Shown here piece by piece: positions 36,871 through 52,433 of a stretch of 64,000 nucleotides of DNA. The stretch's first letter is position 1. Each line of letters starts with the position of its first letter. Location of the stretch: positions 5,420,501 to 5,484,500 of the forward strand of contig JAVTVX010000013.1 of assembly GCA_033439265.1 (NCBI GenBank), written 5' to 3'. The translations under genes were made by a program, and so were the position numbers. The notes under the pieces were generated by a model. It was not told the DNA's origin. It saw only the letters and a list, made by a program, of their open reading frames with translations, and made no database searches. The stretch is from Dillenia suffruticosa. Taxonomy: Eukaryota; Streptophyta; Magnoliopsida; Dilleniales; Dilleniaceae.

Positions 36871-39800
36871 CTTTGAGGCTTGAAAATCTCACTTTTTAAT
36901 CTTCTCCTTTATCGTACCATACGAGACTTGACCTCACATTTGCCCTTCTCTGGTGCCAAATCCAATACCATGCAATATTTTTATTGAAAAAGTAAGTATT
37001 TTATAAATCATAGTTATATTGATTTAAAATAAAGTTCATTATGGATAGATGAAATTAGACATTTCATCGTATATACATCAAGGGTTGTGAGTTCCCTGTT
37101 AATCAGAAATGATCTTGATTATATGGGATTCCAATTCAATAGAAAGTAGTAGATATGATTAACTTTAAACAGAATATGTAAATATTATACTTAATAATTT
37201 CATTATGGAATATGTGTGTTTAAGTTCATTACAGAGTGATGGTCGGAAGGTTAGTGCTTATCAAATATGTACTTAGTAGTTTGCCCATTTAATTCTTCTC
37301 CTTGTTTAAATCTTCTTTGAAAGATCATAATAAAAAAATCACCAATAAATATGAAAGCCACCCTGAATCAAAACTCAAACACATGGGACATGAGCTCACC
37401 TATTTTTTTTATATATAAGAAGGTTTGAACTCGATATTTTTAAAAGGAAGAGAGTAGAATGATAATTGAGTTATAATTTATTGACGTAAGCTCATACGTT
37501 TAATCGAGAAGTGAATGCATGTTTCCAAGAAGTGGGCATCTCTCAATTAATTCGGAATTCCAAAATGACCAAAAAATGTCCTACTCCATAGAATTATTGG
37601 GGACTTTAATCCCCCGCCTCTTTTTTTTTTGGGTTCACGGTGAGAATCGAATCTGAACGGGGAGGGGATTAGTCCCCCAACTCTGTTGGCATGGGAAGTT
37701 GTTTTTCGTGCCTCGTCCCCGCACCGCAACATTGGGGCTAGTGCAACTTGCTCTGGCGTCTCTGGCGGCTCTGGCGGCGATGGCGTGTTCATACTACCTA
37801 TTTTGGATGCACCCTGCTAGTGTGCCTGTGCTTGTTTGGCCTTGTTAGATTCCAAATATATTTGTGTATACTACGGACAAAAGCCCCCAAAACCTTTAGA
37901 AAAACCAAGTACTTACCAATTTTACCGCTCAGAATGTATCAAATTTTAACATAAAATTATGACTTTGCTGGACCTTGTCGGGCCGTCGACTTCATAATTA
38001 CTACTTTAGGATCATGTGTAGATTCATCCTTTCTCATGAATTAAGATTAATCTGCCAATAAACTTAAATTCAACTTTAATTATTTTTTTTCTCTTTTATT
38101 AAAATTTTGAGTTTGAATTTTTTTAATATAACAATAAAAAAAAGGAATTAAGACCGCTCCACCTAATTCGCACATATTATATAAGTTGTGTGAAGATTAA
38201 AAATTATATTCCCCAGTAAAAGATTTTAAATTTGAAATATATCGTATCTCCTTCCGTTAAGTTAAAATTTTAGAATAAATAATATTTATACAAAATATGA
38301 TAAATATTAAATATTTAACATTAGTCCCTATCAAACGTAAATAGTTGAGGGGTGGGTGACAGAGACCTTGGTCTGGTAGGAACAAAATTATAGAAGGTTC
38401 GTTCAGTCTCCATCCTTGTTCAGCTGGTACAGTACTGTGTATCGATGAAATTTCTGCTCACTCTGCGCAACTGGGATAGAGGGTTGAAAAGGACTATTCA
38501 CTTTTGATACGAGTCTTGAAATTTTTATAAAGGAATCCATGTCCTTAAAAAAAAAAAAACAAAAAAACAAAAAAGAAAAAAGAAAATTAAGATTTAGAAT
38601 TTCAGCTGATTCAGAAGAAGACCTTATGATTTTAAATCTTAACTATTTTCCCACTTTAATATTTAATTTATATTCAATAATTTCAAATAAAGTACACTAA
38701 TGTCTTTTTGAAAATTGGTTGGGTTGTTTTCTCCATATTTTGGTAGGGTTACTGTTTCTTAAAGTAAGAAAGATGTAATGTCAAATATTAATGTTTGTGA
38801 TGCCTAAAGGTTATTATTTCTTTTATTTTTATATTTACAAAAAATCTATTTACTAATTTTTTTTCAAGAAGAAAATTTACTAAATTTATTTTCAAATCAA
38901 GTAAATCTATTGAAAGAAAACCAAAAAAAAAAAAAAAAAAAAAAATCTCATTGGAGACTGCATGTAGGTATTACTTAAATTGTGAGAATTTTATAGAAAA
39001 TTAATTGCGTGGAATTTCAGTTTCATTGCTTTCTTCGAGTTCTTCTGGTCTAGACCCTTCGTCCTGGCAAAGCATTTGCAAGGTGTCTTCCCGCTCTACA
39101 AAAGGGTAAAGTGATGAACCCAAGAACTCGATAGGATATGACCGTTAAAAAATGATTTTTTTAATATATAGAAATTATGAAAATCATAAAAATATATTTA
39201 TTTATAAAAATTTAAATATAAAATTAAAAAATATATATATAAGAGTTCTTTACTATTTGAATATCCTTACAAAAACCGTAAAATAAATTTTTATGTGCTT
39301 CATAATCTGATTTCAGCTGTTAAATTGGTTTCATCAATTCTACCAAAGTTATTAGGATCCAAATGGTGTGTGCAACGTATTTAATTCAGGAATTATATAT
39401 ATAATAGATTTCATCATTTGAAATTATTTGACCTAACAAAAAGGTGGCCTTTGACTAAAAATAGTAGAATTTGTCAACCCAATGACATAATTATGTTTCC
39501 TAACCGGTGTGAACTCAAAATTGGGATTTCTTTTTTACCAACTCTAGATTAGAGACGTGTTAGATTGCTTTTGTCTCCTAAGAACTTCTAAATTAGGTCC
39601 CAAGATAACAGTCTAATGATGACAACTTTCCCTCATAATCTGAAAATTTTATATTCAAAATCTGTATAATTAAAAACAAAAAAACAAAATATTTTCTAAG
39701 TTAGACATTTTATACCGAGTGAGTGAGTGTCTCTATGTTTTTGTTGGTCTAACTCTTTTTCATTTTTTTAAAATAAAATAAAATAAATTAAAAAACAACA

Positions 39801-40381
39801 AATGTTACAAGAATTTAGGCAGTGCCAAACTTACTCAGTCAATTTAACTATGTCTTGCAAGGACGCTAGCCTTGTATTATTCATTTAAATAAGACTAATT
39901 TAGGGCTACTAACATAACACAAAGCTAAATCTGGATCCATTATCATGATCATTTGGTATATTTTTCCATACGCTTGGCCGTAAGAAGCTAAATACAATAA
40001 TCAACGATAATTACTCTACTTGTAGATTCGAGATTAATGAATAACAAGAAACTCATTCTTTTCTGTAGAAAAATTAGAAATCTTTTATTTGTCAAAGAAG
40101 AACCACAAACCCAATAAAGAAATATTCAGGACAAAGAGAATTGAGTTAGTATTAACCATTTTCAAAATTGGCCGACATTAGAAATTAGATTTAATTATGC
40201 ATTATTCTAACATCTCTGAGTATGGATATTTATATAATTGAGCAGTGGCCTATTAAATTTTCCCGCACGAATATAAGGGTGGAAAAATAATTGAGCTTCC
40301 CAAGAAACTGTACTTTTTATTGCAGCACAATGACAATACGATTGGAACTTTCGCTAGTGCAACAAGTTGGCCTCATCAGTG
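36871..40381. other. Intergenic, AT-rich, no gene recognised
   Basis: Contains long A runs (38540-38580, 38925-38945), a repeat fragment at 37420-37490 ending TTATAATTTATTGACGT that recurs near 41300-41345, and a GC-richer patch at 37600-37830. The minus-strand frame 37547-37792 is proline-rich but has no family resemblance. Confidence 0.45.
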
Positions 40382-42131
40382 TCAATGTGTTTCAAATTCA
40401 TCTTCTGAACAACAAAGAAAAGATGCAATCGTCTTGAGCTCCAAAGCCACGTGGGTTTGCAGAACGTGATTATCAGTTGAATTCTCAATCACGGCTTTAT
40501 TAGGAGAATTCGAACTCGAAGCATGCATGTTCTTGTCTTCTCCATACTCTTCCCCTACCACGTTTTGATCTCCGAATTCATTTCCACTTTGAATATCACA
40601 ATTCAAAACATCTGATATAAGAAGGTCATTGATGTCAAAATCGATCAAAAAATTTGCATCATCATCATCATTCTCTCTATCCTTAGAAAACGAAGATGAA
40701 TGGGCATCGCTATGGCCACCGATGAAAGCCATATCCTTTTTGGCCATGGCATTGTGTGGCTGTGGTGAGATAAAAACTTTTGTGCATCTTATTGCTTTGA
40801 CTCTAATAGGCTGTGGTGCAGTTTTTGCTTGTTCTACCGCCCTCAACTCTGTCGAGGGATTTTTTGTCAGAGTTTCTAGACATTCATAAGATCGATTAGT
40901 TGAACTTTGGGAAATATGGTTCCGGACCCTCTTGCTCAACTTTGTGTTCCAGTAGTTCTTGATTTCATTGTCTGTTCTCCCAGGTAGTCTACCGGCAATA
41001 AGTGACCATCTACACCCACAAAAAAGGAAAAGATTCCTTCTAAAAATTGACGATTCATATATTATACACATGAATATAGATTGTACCATTTCGATCGTTT
41101 GTCCCACAAATGATTGTACGAGTTTGTCGAATCTCTTACGTTAGTATAGGACAATAGGATTGTTTCCAAAGTAGAGAAACGTTTCAAAGGACAAAACGGA
41201 ATTATTCAAAAGTTGTGGCTGCATGCAAGGGTCTAGAATGCCTTAATTGGTTTTTTTCTTTTTAATTCTTCACGTTAGAAAGACTCAAATTCAAAATTTC
41301 AAAAAAAGAAAAGGATACGATTATTAGTTAAGTTATAATTCATTGACGTCTTAATCGGGTTTCAAAAGCAGGTAAAATCAACGGGCCAAACAATAACGAG
41401 GAATCTCATTATTCTTAAATGATATCATTATAAATATTTCAAGAATCTATTATCTCACATGATTTCCCACATAAAAAACCACCTCTCTTATTTTAGTGAA
41501 ATATTTATCTGCACATTAGTTAAGAATTAGCTCCAAATTTACCAACCGAAGTAGACAAAGGCGCATTTGGAAAACATATTTTTATTAATCTTGGAGCCTA
41601 TAAAAAATGTGACTTATCTTTAAAAAAATAAATCTCTACATTTCATAATTTTAAGTGTTGGAGACCACTATTATTTAGAAGGAACACTTTTTTTTTTGTG
41701 ATAAAAAGTAATTTTCCATTTCAGAAACAGAAGAAAATATATTGCATTATTAAGAAAAATTACCTGTTTCCAAGAAGCTTGTGAAGTTTAATAATGAGCT
41801 CTTCTTCCTCAGGGGAAATGTTGCCTCTCTTGAGATCTGGTCTTAGATAATTCAGCCATCTCAATCTGCAGCTCTTCCCACATCTCTTCAAGCCTTGAGA
41901 GAGTGAGAGAGAGAGAGAGAGAGAAGGAATTTTGTCAAAGAAATCAAGAAGTGTAAGATATGATTATTATGAACTAAATGAGAAAATATTTAATGTACCT
42001 GCTTTTTGAGGAAGGTCTCTCCATTTGCCTTCGCCATGGATTCTAATGTAGTTAGTAAGGATTTTGTCCTCCTCAGCAGACCATGCTCCTCTGTTTAGTC
42101 CCTCCATTGCGCAACATGGTCTCCTTCCCAT
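40382..42131 (-). CDS. TT2-like: R2R3-MYB transcription factor, TT2-type, copy A (296 aa)
   Basis: Exons 41999-42131, 41764-41893 and 40382-41009 (minus strand) use the two intron positions standard for R2R3-MYBs. Residues about 13-115 form the R2 and R3 repeats. The bHLH-contact signature [DE]Lx2[RK]x3Lx6Lx3R is exact at 76-95 ([20 protein letters not shown]). C-terminal to the MYB domain, [13 protein letters not shown] matches the subgroup 5 motif of TT2/MYB123, activators of proanthocyanidin genes acting with bHLH and WD40 partners in the nucleus. The protein ends [20 protein letters not shown]. Residues beyond the motif are acidic, as expected of an activator. A tandem paralogue lies about 4.3 kb away on the same strand. 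Confidence 0.92.
40963..40983 (-). promoter_or_regulatory. Candidate miR858 target site in MYB copy A
   Basis: The sense sequence CTGGGAGAACAGACAATGAA(A) encodes PGRTDNE of R3 and pairs well with remembered plant miR858, with one G:U and about four mismatches near the miRNA 3' end. miR858 is known to cut many flavonoid R2R3-MYB mRNAs at this place. Confidence 0.4.
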
Positions 42132-45100
42132 TCTCTCTCTCTCTCTCTCTCTCTCTGGGTGTGTAGACCCAAGAGAGATGAAGGATACTCTTTCTATATA
42201 GAGGGCAAGAATAGAATCATGTGATTTTGTGCTGTATTTTCAAAGTACATATATTACTTGGTATATCCAACTTCTTGCGAGCCGTCGTCTACATACATAA
42301 AGGCTAAAAAGAAAAAAAAAAGAAATAAATAAATCATAAATTAAATAGATTAAATTTGATATAGTTGTCCATATTAGTATATTTTGATTAATTTTTTATT
42401 TAAATATGTTAAAATATATTAAAAATTGAATATATATATATGCTGCTGATTCTTTTAATATATCTAATATTATTAAAAACCATTAATTTATATATATATT
42501 CCAATTATTAGTAGAAAATCTGTGGGCCATAAATCTCTCTCTCTCTCTCTCTCTCTCTCGAATCGTATTTTGATTTTCCTTTTTTTCGATGAGAAGTTCA
42601 AAGCAAAAAAAAAAAAAAAAAAAAGGGGGGGGGCTTTTGAGATGCACTTCCCAACTGAGTTAGCAAGAGATACTTCTTTTCCAAGGTTAAAGGTTGCTCC
42701 ATTAACGAGATTGCTTCTTTGTGCTCTTCCCCAGGGCGCCCTTTTTCCTTCTCAAATCAAGATTTTAAGTCCCTTCAGAGTGACAATTTGGGTTAAAGTT
42801 TCTTATAAAGTTTTTGTATTCTAACCGCTATCACAACTTTCTTTTTCTTTTTTTTAAAAAAATTAATATTAAAAGTCAATATTAAATTATTATATCAAAA
42901 TCAATTATAATTTTAATAAATCCCACGTGACTAGCTAACCCCACGTCCCATTCTACACCGTTAACCCAAATAATTAAGTAAATTCCACGCGCCAGAGCGT
43001 TGTCGGGCGGTGCCTTTGAGATTTTCTACATAAACCCCATGAACAAAGCATCTCTCCGAGAGAGAGGGGCCATGCACAGCGACAATTTCTTTAATGTCTC
43101 ATACTCTTCTCATGGTTTTTTAATTCATGGCATTCCCAACGCCAAGTTGGTTCATTGAATGACGAACACGAATACGGGGCAACCATCAAACTTTTTGAAT
43201 TCAAGTCTTCATTTTATGAGAGATTTGACATTGATATTTTCAATTTCAGAGACATAAAATAAAAAATAATTTTATTATATAATTATTAAATAAATTAAAA
43301 TTACTATAAAATTTAAATTCATTTATGTTTAATATTGCTTATATATTATATTGATATTTTAACTAATTAATTAACTTTTGTGACCAATTTGACGGATTTA
43401 GAAATTTTAAATAATATCTGATCGGTTGATATTTTCATAATCAATACAAGTCGGTCCTAATGACAAATAATTGTGGGTCGAACAGATATTTTCATGAAAA
43501 ATAAAATTATTATATTAACTCATAGAATCAATTGTTATGTTGGTTTTTTTTATTTTACCCTTTTTAAAATATAAAAACAAATCCAAATTTTATTTTAGCA
43601 GGAAGTGGAGACCGAAAATGACCTTCTATTAATATGATAAGAGATTAAAATCTTACAAAGAAAAATCTCTTTGAAAATTATAATTTGAAGGGATTTTGCT
43701 AATAATTAGGCAAAAGTAATCGCTTATGTTAAAAACAATATAGACAAGGAAGAAGAAGAAGGGTTTGCAAAAATCTTGACCGGCCGAGAAATGTACAGGG
43801 TTTGCAAAAAAATCATTTTGCATCTTCATCTGGACTTTCCCCCCCGGGGGAGGGGCGGGGGGGACAGGAGTTTCACCTACCACTCCCATTGTCCTTTGCT
43901 TTCAAATAATAGAGCGTTTTCTCATCTGAGCACCTAGCCCTAGGTGAGATCCACCAATGAAACACTCGGCCTTCATCAAATTTATGTTGTTTCTTTTTTT
44001 TTTTTCCCTCATGTTGAGTGATTGTAGTTTGTCGCATTACCATGCATTATGGCAGGGAGGAAAAACGGAATTTTAATATAGGAGGCAGAAAAATTTATGA
44101 GCTATCAACATTATTTAAAAAACTGAATATTAATAAAAAACAAAGAAAACCCACAAAACCATTTTTTAGGAGAAAGAAAGAAAATGAGTTTTTTTTTTAA
44201 GTATAGGAAAAAAAAATATTTATGGGCAACTCCTGTGTTTGAGAGAGAGAGAGAGAGTCTAATTGTATTTATGTAATTTCTTTTTTTTTTTATATAGATA
44301 TAAAGATCAAATGATCTTAATTGCAAGAGGAAGTGACTTTTTAGAAAAATAATATTAAATAAATTATGAATTAAGATAACAATTTATATGTATATCTTTG
44401 ATCAATTTTTGTTGAAGCTTTATCTGAATTATTTAAAATATGATAAATAAATTTATTTACTAAAAACCATTTTATTTTATTAGCACCTGTTGATTAAGTT
44501 TTTAAATTTATTTTATAAGGGTGTAGAATTGAAATCGTATTTGTTATATTGGTAATTTTTTAAATCGAGAAAAAATATAAAAAAAATAATTACTTAAAAT
44601 AAAACAAAGGAGTAAGGCCACGTTTTATGTACGACATTAAATGATTGAGTAGGACAACGTTTCACTGCCGTCGAGGCAACAATTACAGACCCAGAAGTAC
44701 GTCCAGCATGTGGCTATGGTTACCAGCAAGGCATTCATCATTTGATCTGGCTATGTAAGATCTCGTGAGACAATGACAGATTTGACACATACATTTTTTT
44801 TTTTTTTCTAAATGACTAAGAATCCTAAGAAAAATACAGGGAATTTTAAATTAATATCAGTTTTAAGTAAAATTATGAGTTTCGCTCTAACAAAGAATTT
44901 ACGGGCTTGCACCTGTCAAAAAAAACCTTTTTTTTTGGGTTGATTCTCTCTCATTTTCTTCTCTTCTTTGTTGATTAGTATCTCATTTTTCTTTTCTCCC
45001 TTTCTTTTTTCCTTTTTTTAATGAAGAAAGATAAAAAATACAGGGGAAGACAAGCCCGAGCCATTAGAGTCTTCATACAGGATGTGCACGATTTCTTTCG

Positions 45101-45600
45101 GAGGAGGTGGACTTTCTCTCTTTTCTCTTTTTTTTCTCAAGCAAAATAATCTATAACTAAAATGTTATCAAATAAAATATATAGGTAGGAGGGTAGATTC
45201 CACGGACAAAATTATAGAAAATATTAAACTAGAAAACAAGCAAGTTTTGGTGGGGGCAAGAAAATTTAAAGTGCTCTTCAATTGTGCTGTCCGGAGGACT
45301 CTATGCTTTTTCTCCAAAACTTTATCAATAGAAAAACCATAATTTTGAAAAAGAATAATCAGTAAAAAGTTTCCCTCAAAGTCATTTTCATGCTTAATGG
45401 CAGAGCCTTAGCACTTGAAGTATAAATTTTGGTGGGGGCAAGAAAAATAGGAAAAAAACTTGTCATTTAATGCACGGAAACAAAACATATAAATAAATTC
45501 GTGGATGCATCGTGGCGCATCTCACAGGTTCCCCACGGCACCTGCCACGACTATGGGAGATGAGCGGTCCCATTTTTGCTTCATCTTTCTGATTATTTAA
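42132..45600. other. Region upstream of MYB copy A
   Basis: A TATA-like CTATATAG at 42193-42202 lies about 65 bases upstream of the copy A start, and a CT tract (GA on the sense strand) fills most of the leader. Near 42921-42960 a cluster of CCCACGTGAC (G-box), CTAACCCC (AC-element-like) and CACGTCCC lies about 800 bases upstream, plausible sites for bZIP/bHLH and MYB control. The remainder is AT-rich with GA/CT tracts and no recognised gene. Confidence 0.5.
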
Positions 45601-45830
45601 TATGTCCTCCTTATATATATTATTTTTATTACCGGTATCTGAATTTTATCTGACTTATTCAGTTCAAGTACTGTGAAATCTATTTTGGGGGTTAGTTTTT
45701 TCAAATTTTTTTTCACAAATTTCAAAACTCGAACTCGAAATTTTTAATTAAGAGAATAAAATCTTTAATTAAGGGAATAAAATGATCTACCACTCAATTC
45801 AAAAGGAGTTTGGTATGTCCTCCTTATATA
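45601..45830 (-). mobile_element. SINE copy with exact 17-bp target-site duplication
   Basis: TATGTCCTCCTTATATA at 45601-45617 is repeated exactly at 45814-45830. The body 45618-45813 matches the copies at 722, 51941 and 52254. On the minus strand it starts ACCAAACTCCTTTTGAATTG, has a box-B-like CGAGTTCGAGTTT, and ends in a CAGATACCGG-type terminus with an A-rich tail. This is the best preserved copy in the window. Confidence 0.85.
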
Positions 45831-46069
45831 GTTAGATAGAAGGCATAGGTAACTAAAAGAGTATAATTTGAACTCTTTGCCAAGCTATAAATGAGTTTGG
45901 GGTTGACTTGAAATTATTTAATAAGAAACACGTTTTTTTTTTTTTTCCTTAAAAACACTAATCTACACTACTTGTTTGCAACCCTTATTAGAACGCATAG
46001 AAATGGACCAGGAGTGTCAACATCCTTTTAGTCTAGCATGACACTAGATTCACTAAAACAAGATTTCAA

Positions 46070-46168
46070 TTTTGAATTTTAAGAATATAAAAGTAGTTGT
46101 TGGGAGAGTTCATCTCTTAAATTAAATCTTATAATATTTAAACTGAATTAACCAGATTATCCGGATAC
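46070..46168 (+). repeat. SINE fragment in opposite orientation
   Basis: The 3' half of the same family, in plus orientation: GGGAGAGTTCATCTCTT, then AACTGAATTAACCAGATTAT and a CCGGATAC end. It is truncated and diverged, with no target-site duplication seen. Confidence 0.55.
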
Positions 46169-46384
46169 GTGTGATCAAGTAAAAAGAAAAAATAAAAGGA
46201 CGAGGACATTCGTCGAGTGATGCATGTGGAAGGAATTGAATCGACCCAAATAAGCGGCCCACAGCCGAAGGCTAAGGAGTAATTAGAAAAAGATATCAGC
46301 CCAACACGACCCAACAAAATTTTAACAATGAATTAATAACGGAGGCCACAAAATATTATTTACTTTAAGGTAAGAATACAGAAC

Positions 46385-48115
46385 TTAATCTTCAGAATCA
46401 AGAAAATATGCTAAAACCTTGAGCTCCAAAGCATCATTTGGTTGAAGAAATTCATGATCACTCCAATCAATTATTGCATCACCTGTTGCACTGCTAGGCA
46501 CAGTATTATTGGAAGACGAACAAACATCTCCCACACAATTATTCGTGTTCTCAAAATCATAGTTTTCTAACTTATAGTTCTTTGCATGGTTGACATCTGA
46601 TGAATCCATAATGTCTGACGTTAGAAGATCAATGATGTCAAAGTCCATCATTTGGTCACTATTATTCTGCAGCGAGAAGAGGTCATTTCTGAGCTCTTCT
46701 GAGACTACAACTTTCGTGCACTTAACTGGTTTTGGTCGGACGATGAAAGGCGACTTCATTTTCTGCTCTTCCTTTGCATTTGCTATGGCAGAATTCATTT
46801 CCAAGTTAAATTCATTATGCTTAGTAATATTGTGACCTTCTTGAGGAGCTTCTACTTTCTTGCTTAAATTAGTGTTCCAATAATTTTTTATTTCATTGTC
46901 TGTTCGCCCCGGTAGCCTTCCTGCAATTAACGACCACCTGCAGTTCAATGCAACAAAAGTTTCTCTTCACAATCACAAATCTATCCATGATCTTATGATG
47001 ATTCAAAATGTTTCAACATCGTGTTCTCTATAATACCTCACATGTTAAAATTTTATTTTTTGCGGAAAAAATGAAGCACAAAATAAAAATTTAAATATCT
47101 GATCAAACTAATAATAATTCTTTTTCCTAAAATTTGAAATCCTTTTTTCTCTTATTTTATTTTTTATTAAATTTGTTTTGATTTTTTGCACACATCACTT
47201 ATATAGTTCCTTTATATTTACACTAGCAACAATGCCATGAATAACCTTTTTTTTTTTAAAAAAAAAAATATATGTTTTTGTCATTAACTTTATCATGAAT
47301 ATAAAATAATTGGTACCTGTAATAACAAGTAAGAAATGCTATTGCTAAATTGATTGTGCATACGATTTTTCAGATAAAGACAAGTTATATCAATGGTCCT
47401 TTTGTTACATATGGATGGAACATTTGCCATTTTTGTTCTTTCTTTTATATATATATAGAGATCATGAAAATCGCGAAAATATACACAATCTTGTTCCCAT
47501 CTTTATGTTAAGAGTATTCCAACTCCAGACTTTTCATGCAATTACACAAAGTTAATTAAACCATTCACAATTACCCTCCTACATTCTTTATATTTAATTT
47601 CTATGAAATTATACGTACATATAAGCACATACATATTACATATGTACTCCCACTTTAGACTACGTTTATTAATCACATGCCAGTAAATAAATAAATAAAT
47701 AAAGATAGAGAAAGAGAAAACAAAATATAAGAGGGAGACAGGAAAAAATGCACCTGTTACCAAGGAGCTTGTGGAGCTTAATAATGAGATCTTCTTCATC
47801 AACAGAAATGTTGCCTCTCTTGATATCTGGCCTTAAGTAGTTCATCCATCGGAGTCTGCAACTCTTCCCGCATCGCTTCAACCCTTTAAACAAAAACAAT
47901 CATAAAATATTCATGGCTTTGTATCTCATATCATATACATGTGATGTAATGAGTTCTAGAGCTGTTGAACCTTAATATTTACCTGCTTTTCGAGGAAGGT
48001 CTCTCCATCTGCCTTCTCCATGAATCTTAATATAGCTAGTTAGGATTTTATCTTCTGCAGCAGACCATGCTCCTCTTTTAAGACCTTCTTTCGCACAACA
48101 TGGCCGTCTTCCCAT
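46385..48115 (-). CDS. TT2-like: R2R3-MYB transcription factor, TT2-type, copy B (271 aa)
   Basis: Exons 47983-48115, 47754-47883 and 46385-46937 (minus strand); the first two are exactly the same lengths as in copy A (133 and 130 bases), showing tandem descent. The MYB repeats cover residues about 13-115, with the bHLH-contact motif [20 protein letters not shown] at 76-95. After R3 the block [15 protein letters not shown] is a diverged form of the subgroup 5 motif VIRTKAIRCTK. The protein ends [16 protein letters not shown]. Beyond the MYB domain it differs strongly from copy A, so target choice or strength may differ. I expect a nuclear activator of flavonoid/proanthocyanidin genes; the altered motif lowers certainty. 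Confidence 0.9.
46891..46911 (-). promoter_or_regulatory. Candidate miR858 target site in MYB copy B
   Basis: The sense sequence CGGGGCGAACAGACAATGAA(A), encoding PGRTDNE, has only about three mismatches and one G:U against remembered miR858, a better fit than copy A. Confidence 0.45.
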
Positions 48116-51566
<3,451 letters not shown>

Positions 51567-51930
51567 ACCAAATTTGTAATCAAAAACAAAATAAAATAAG
51601 AAATTATGAATTTTGTAGAAACAAGGAAAAAGGGTTAAATGATCTCAAGAAGCACCTAAATCATTGACGCAATGAAATGATCACCATTTCAAATATATAT
51701 TAAGTCTAAAGAGTCACAAGGAAACCCACAAAATCACCATACATAGTTCACAAACACGAATGTCTTATTGGTCCTTCCTAGTTGTCACCTAATATTCTGA
51801 CCTTCAAGCTTGAGAACAATGAATCTGTTAAAGGCAGATCATATGTATTATTGACTATCACAGTGATCAATAAATTGTTATTCACAGCATCAAACTCATG
51901 TCAGAGCAGCAATATGTTCAACGTTGTAAA

Positions 51931-52127
51931 AGGTCGGTAGTTTTTTTTTTTATCATTGATATTCGAGTTTTATCAGATTAATTCGATTTTATTATTATAA
52001 AATTCATTTTAGAGATTATCTCTCTCAAATGTTTTTTTATTATTCCTAAAACTCGAATTCAAGATCTCTAATTAAGGAGATAGAATATCCGATTACTCAA
52101 TGTAAAAAAATTTGAGAAGTTCGGTAG
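51931..52127 (-). mobile_element. SINE copy, about 10-bp target-site duplication
   Basis: AGGTCGGTAG (51931-51940) and AGTTCGGTAG (52118-52127) flank a body of the same family as 45618, with a T run on the left (A tail on the minus strand) and an ATTCGAGTTTTATCAGATTA block. One mismatch in the duplication suggests some age. Confidence 0.7.
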
Positions 52128-52237
52128 CTATACAAGTACCTATGAATCCTGATCTCGTATCATGGGAAAAATCTTGAAAGAGACTCCAGGGACATCGATG
52201 TTGTTGAGCGTAAAATCATATTTCAGTTTTGAAAAAT

Positions 52238-52433
52238 TAGTTAGTCTTTATTTTTATTTTTATTTTTATTTTTGGTATCTATCACAGGCATCTAAAACTA
52301 TATTTCGATCAGCAATTCTAGGCTCTCCTAGTAAAGTATTTTTTATTTTCAAGTTTAGAATTCGAGACTTAATTATGAAACGTGACACCCATCTCCACTA
52401 GATGGATTATCCGATGGTAGTTAGTCCTTATTT
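52238..52433 (-). mobile_element. SINE copy, 16-bp target-site duplication with one mismatch
   Basis: TAGTTAGTCTTTATTT (52238-52253) and TAGTTAGTCCTTATTT (52418-52433) flank a more diverged body (52254-52417) with GGTATCTATCACAGGCATCT and a TTTAGAATTCGAGACTTAAT block. It sits about 110 bases from the previous copy in the same orientation, yet each has its own duplication, so these were separate insertions. Confidence 0.7.

Noticed and set aside
37547-37792. Proline-rich minus-strand frame
   Set aside because: Composition comes from GC-rich simple sequence; no domain or conservation cue.
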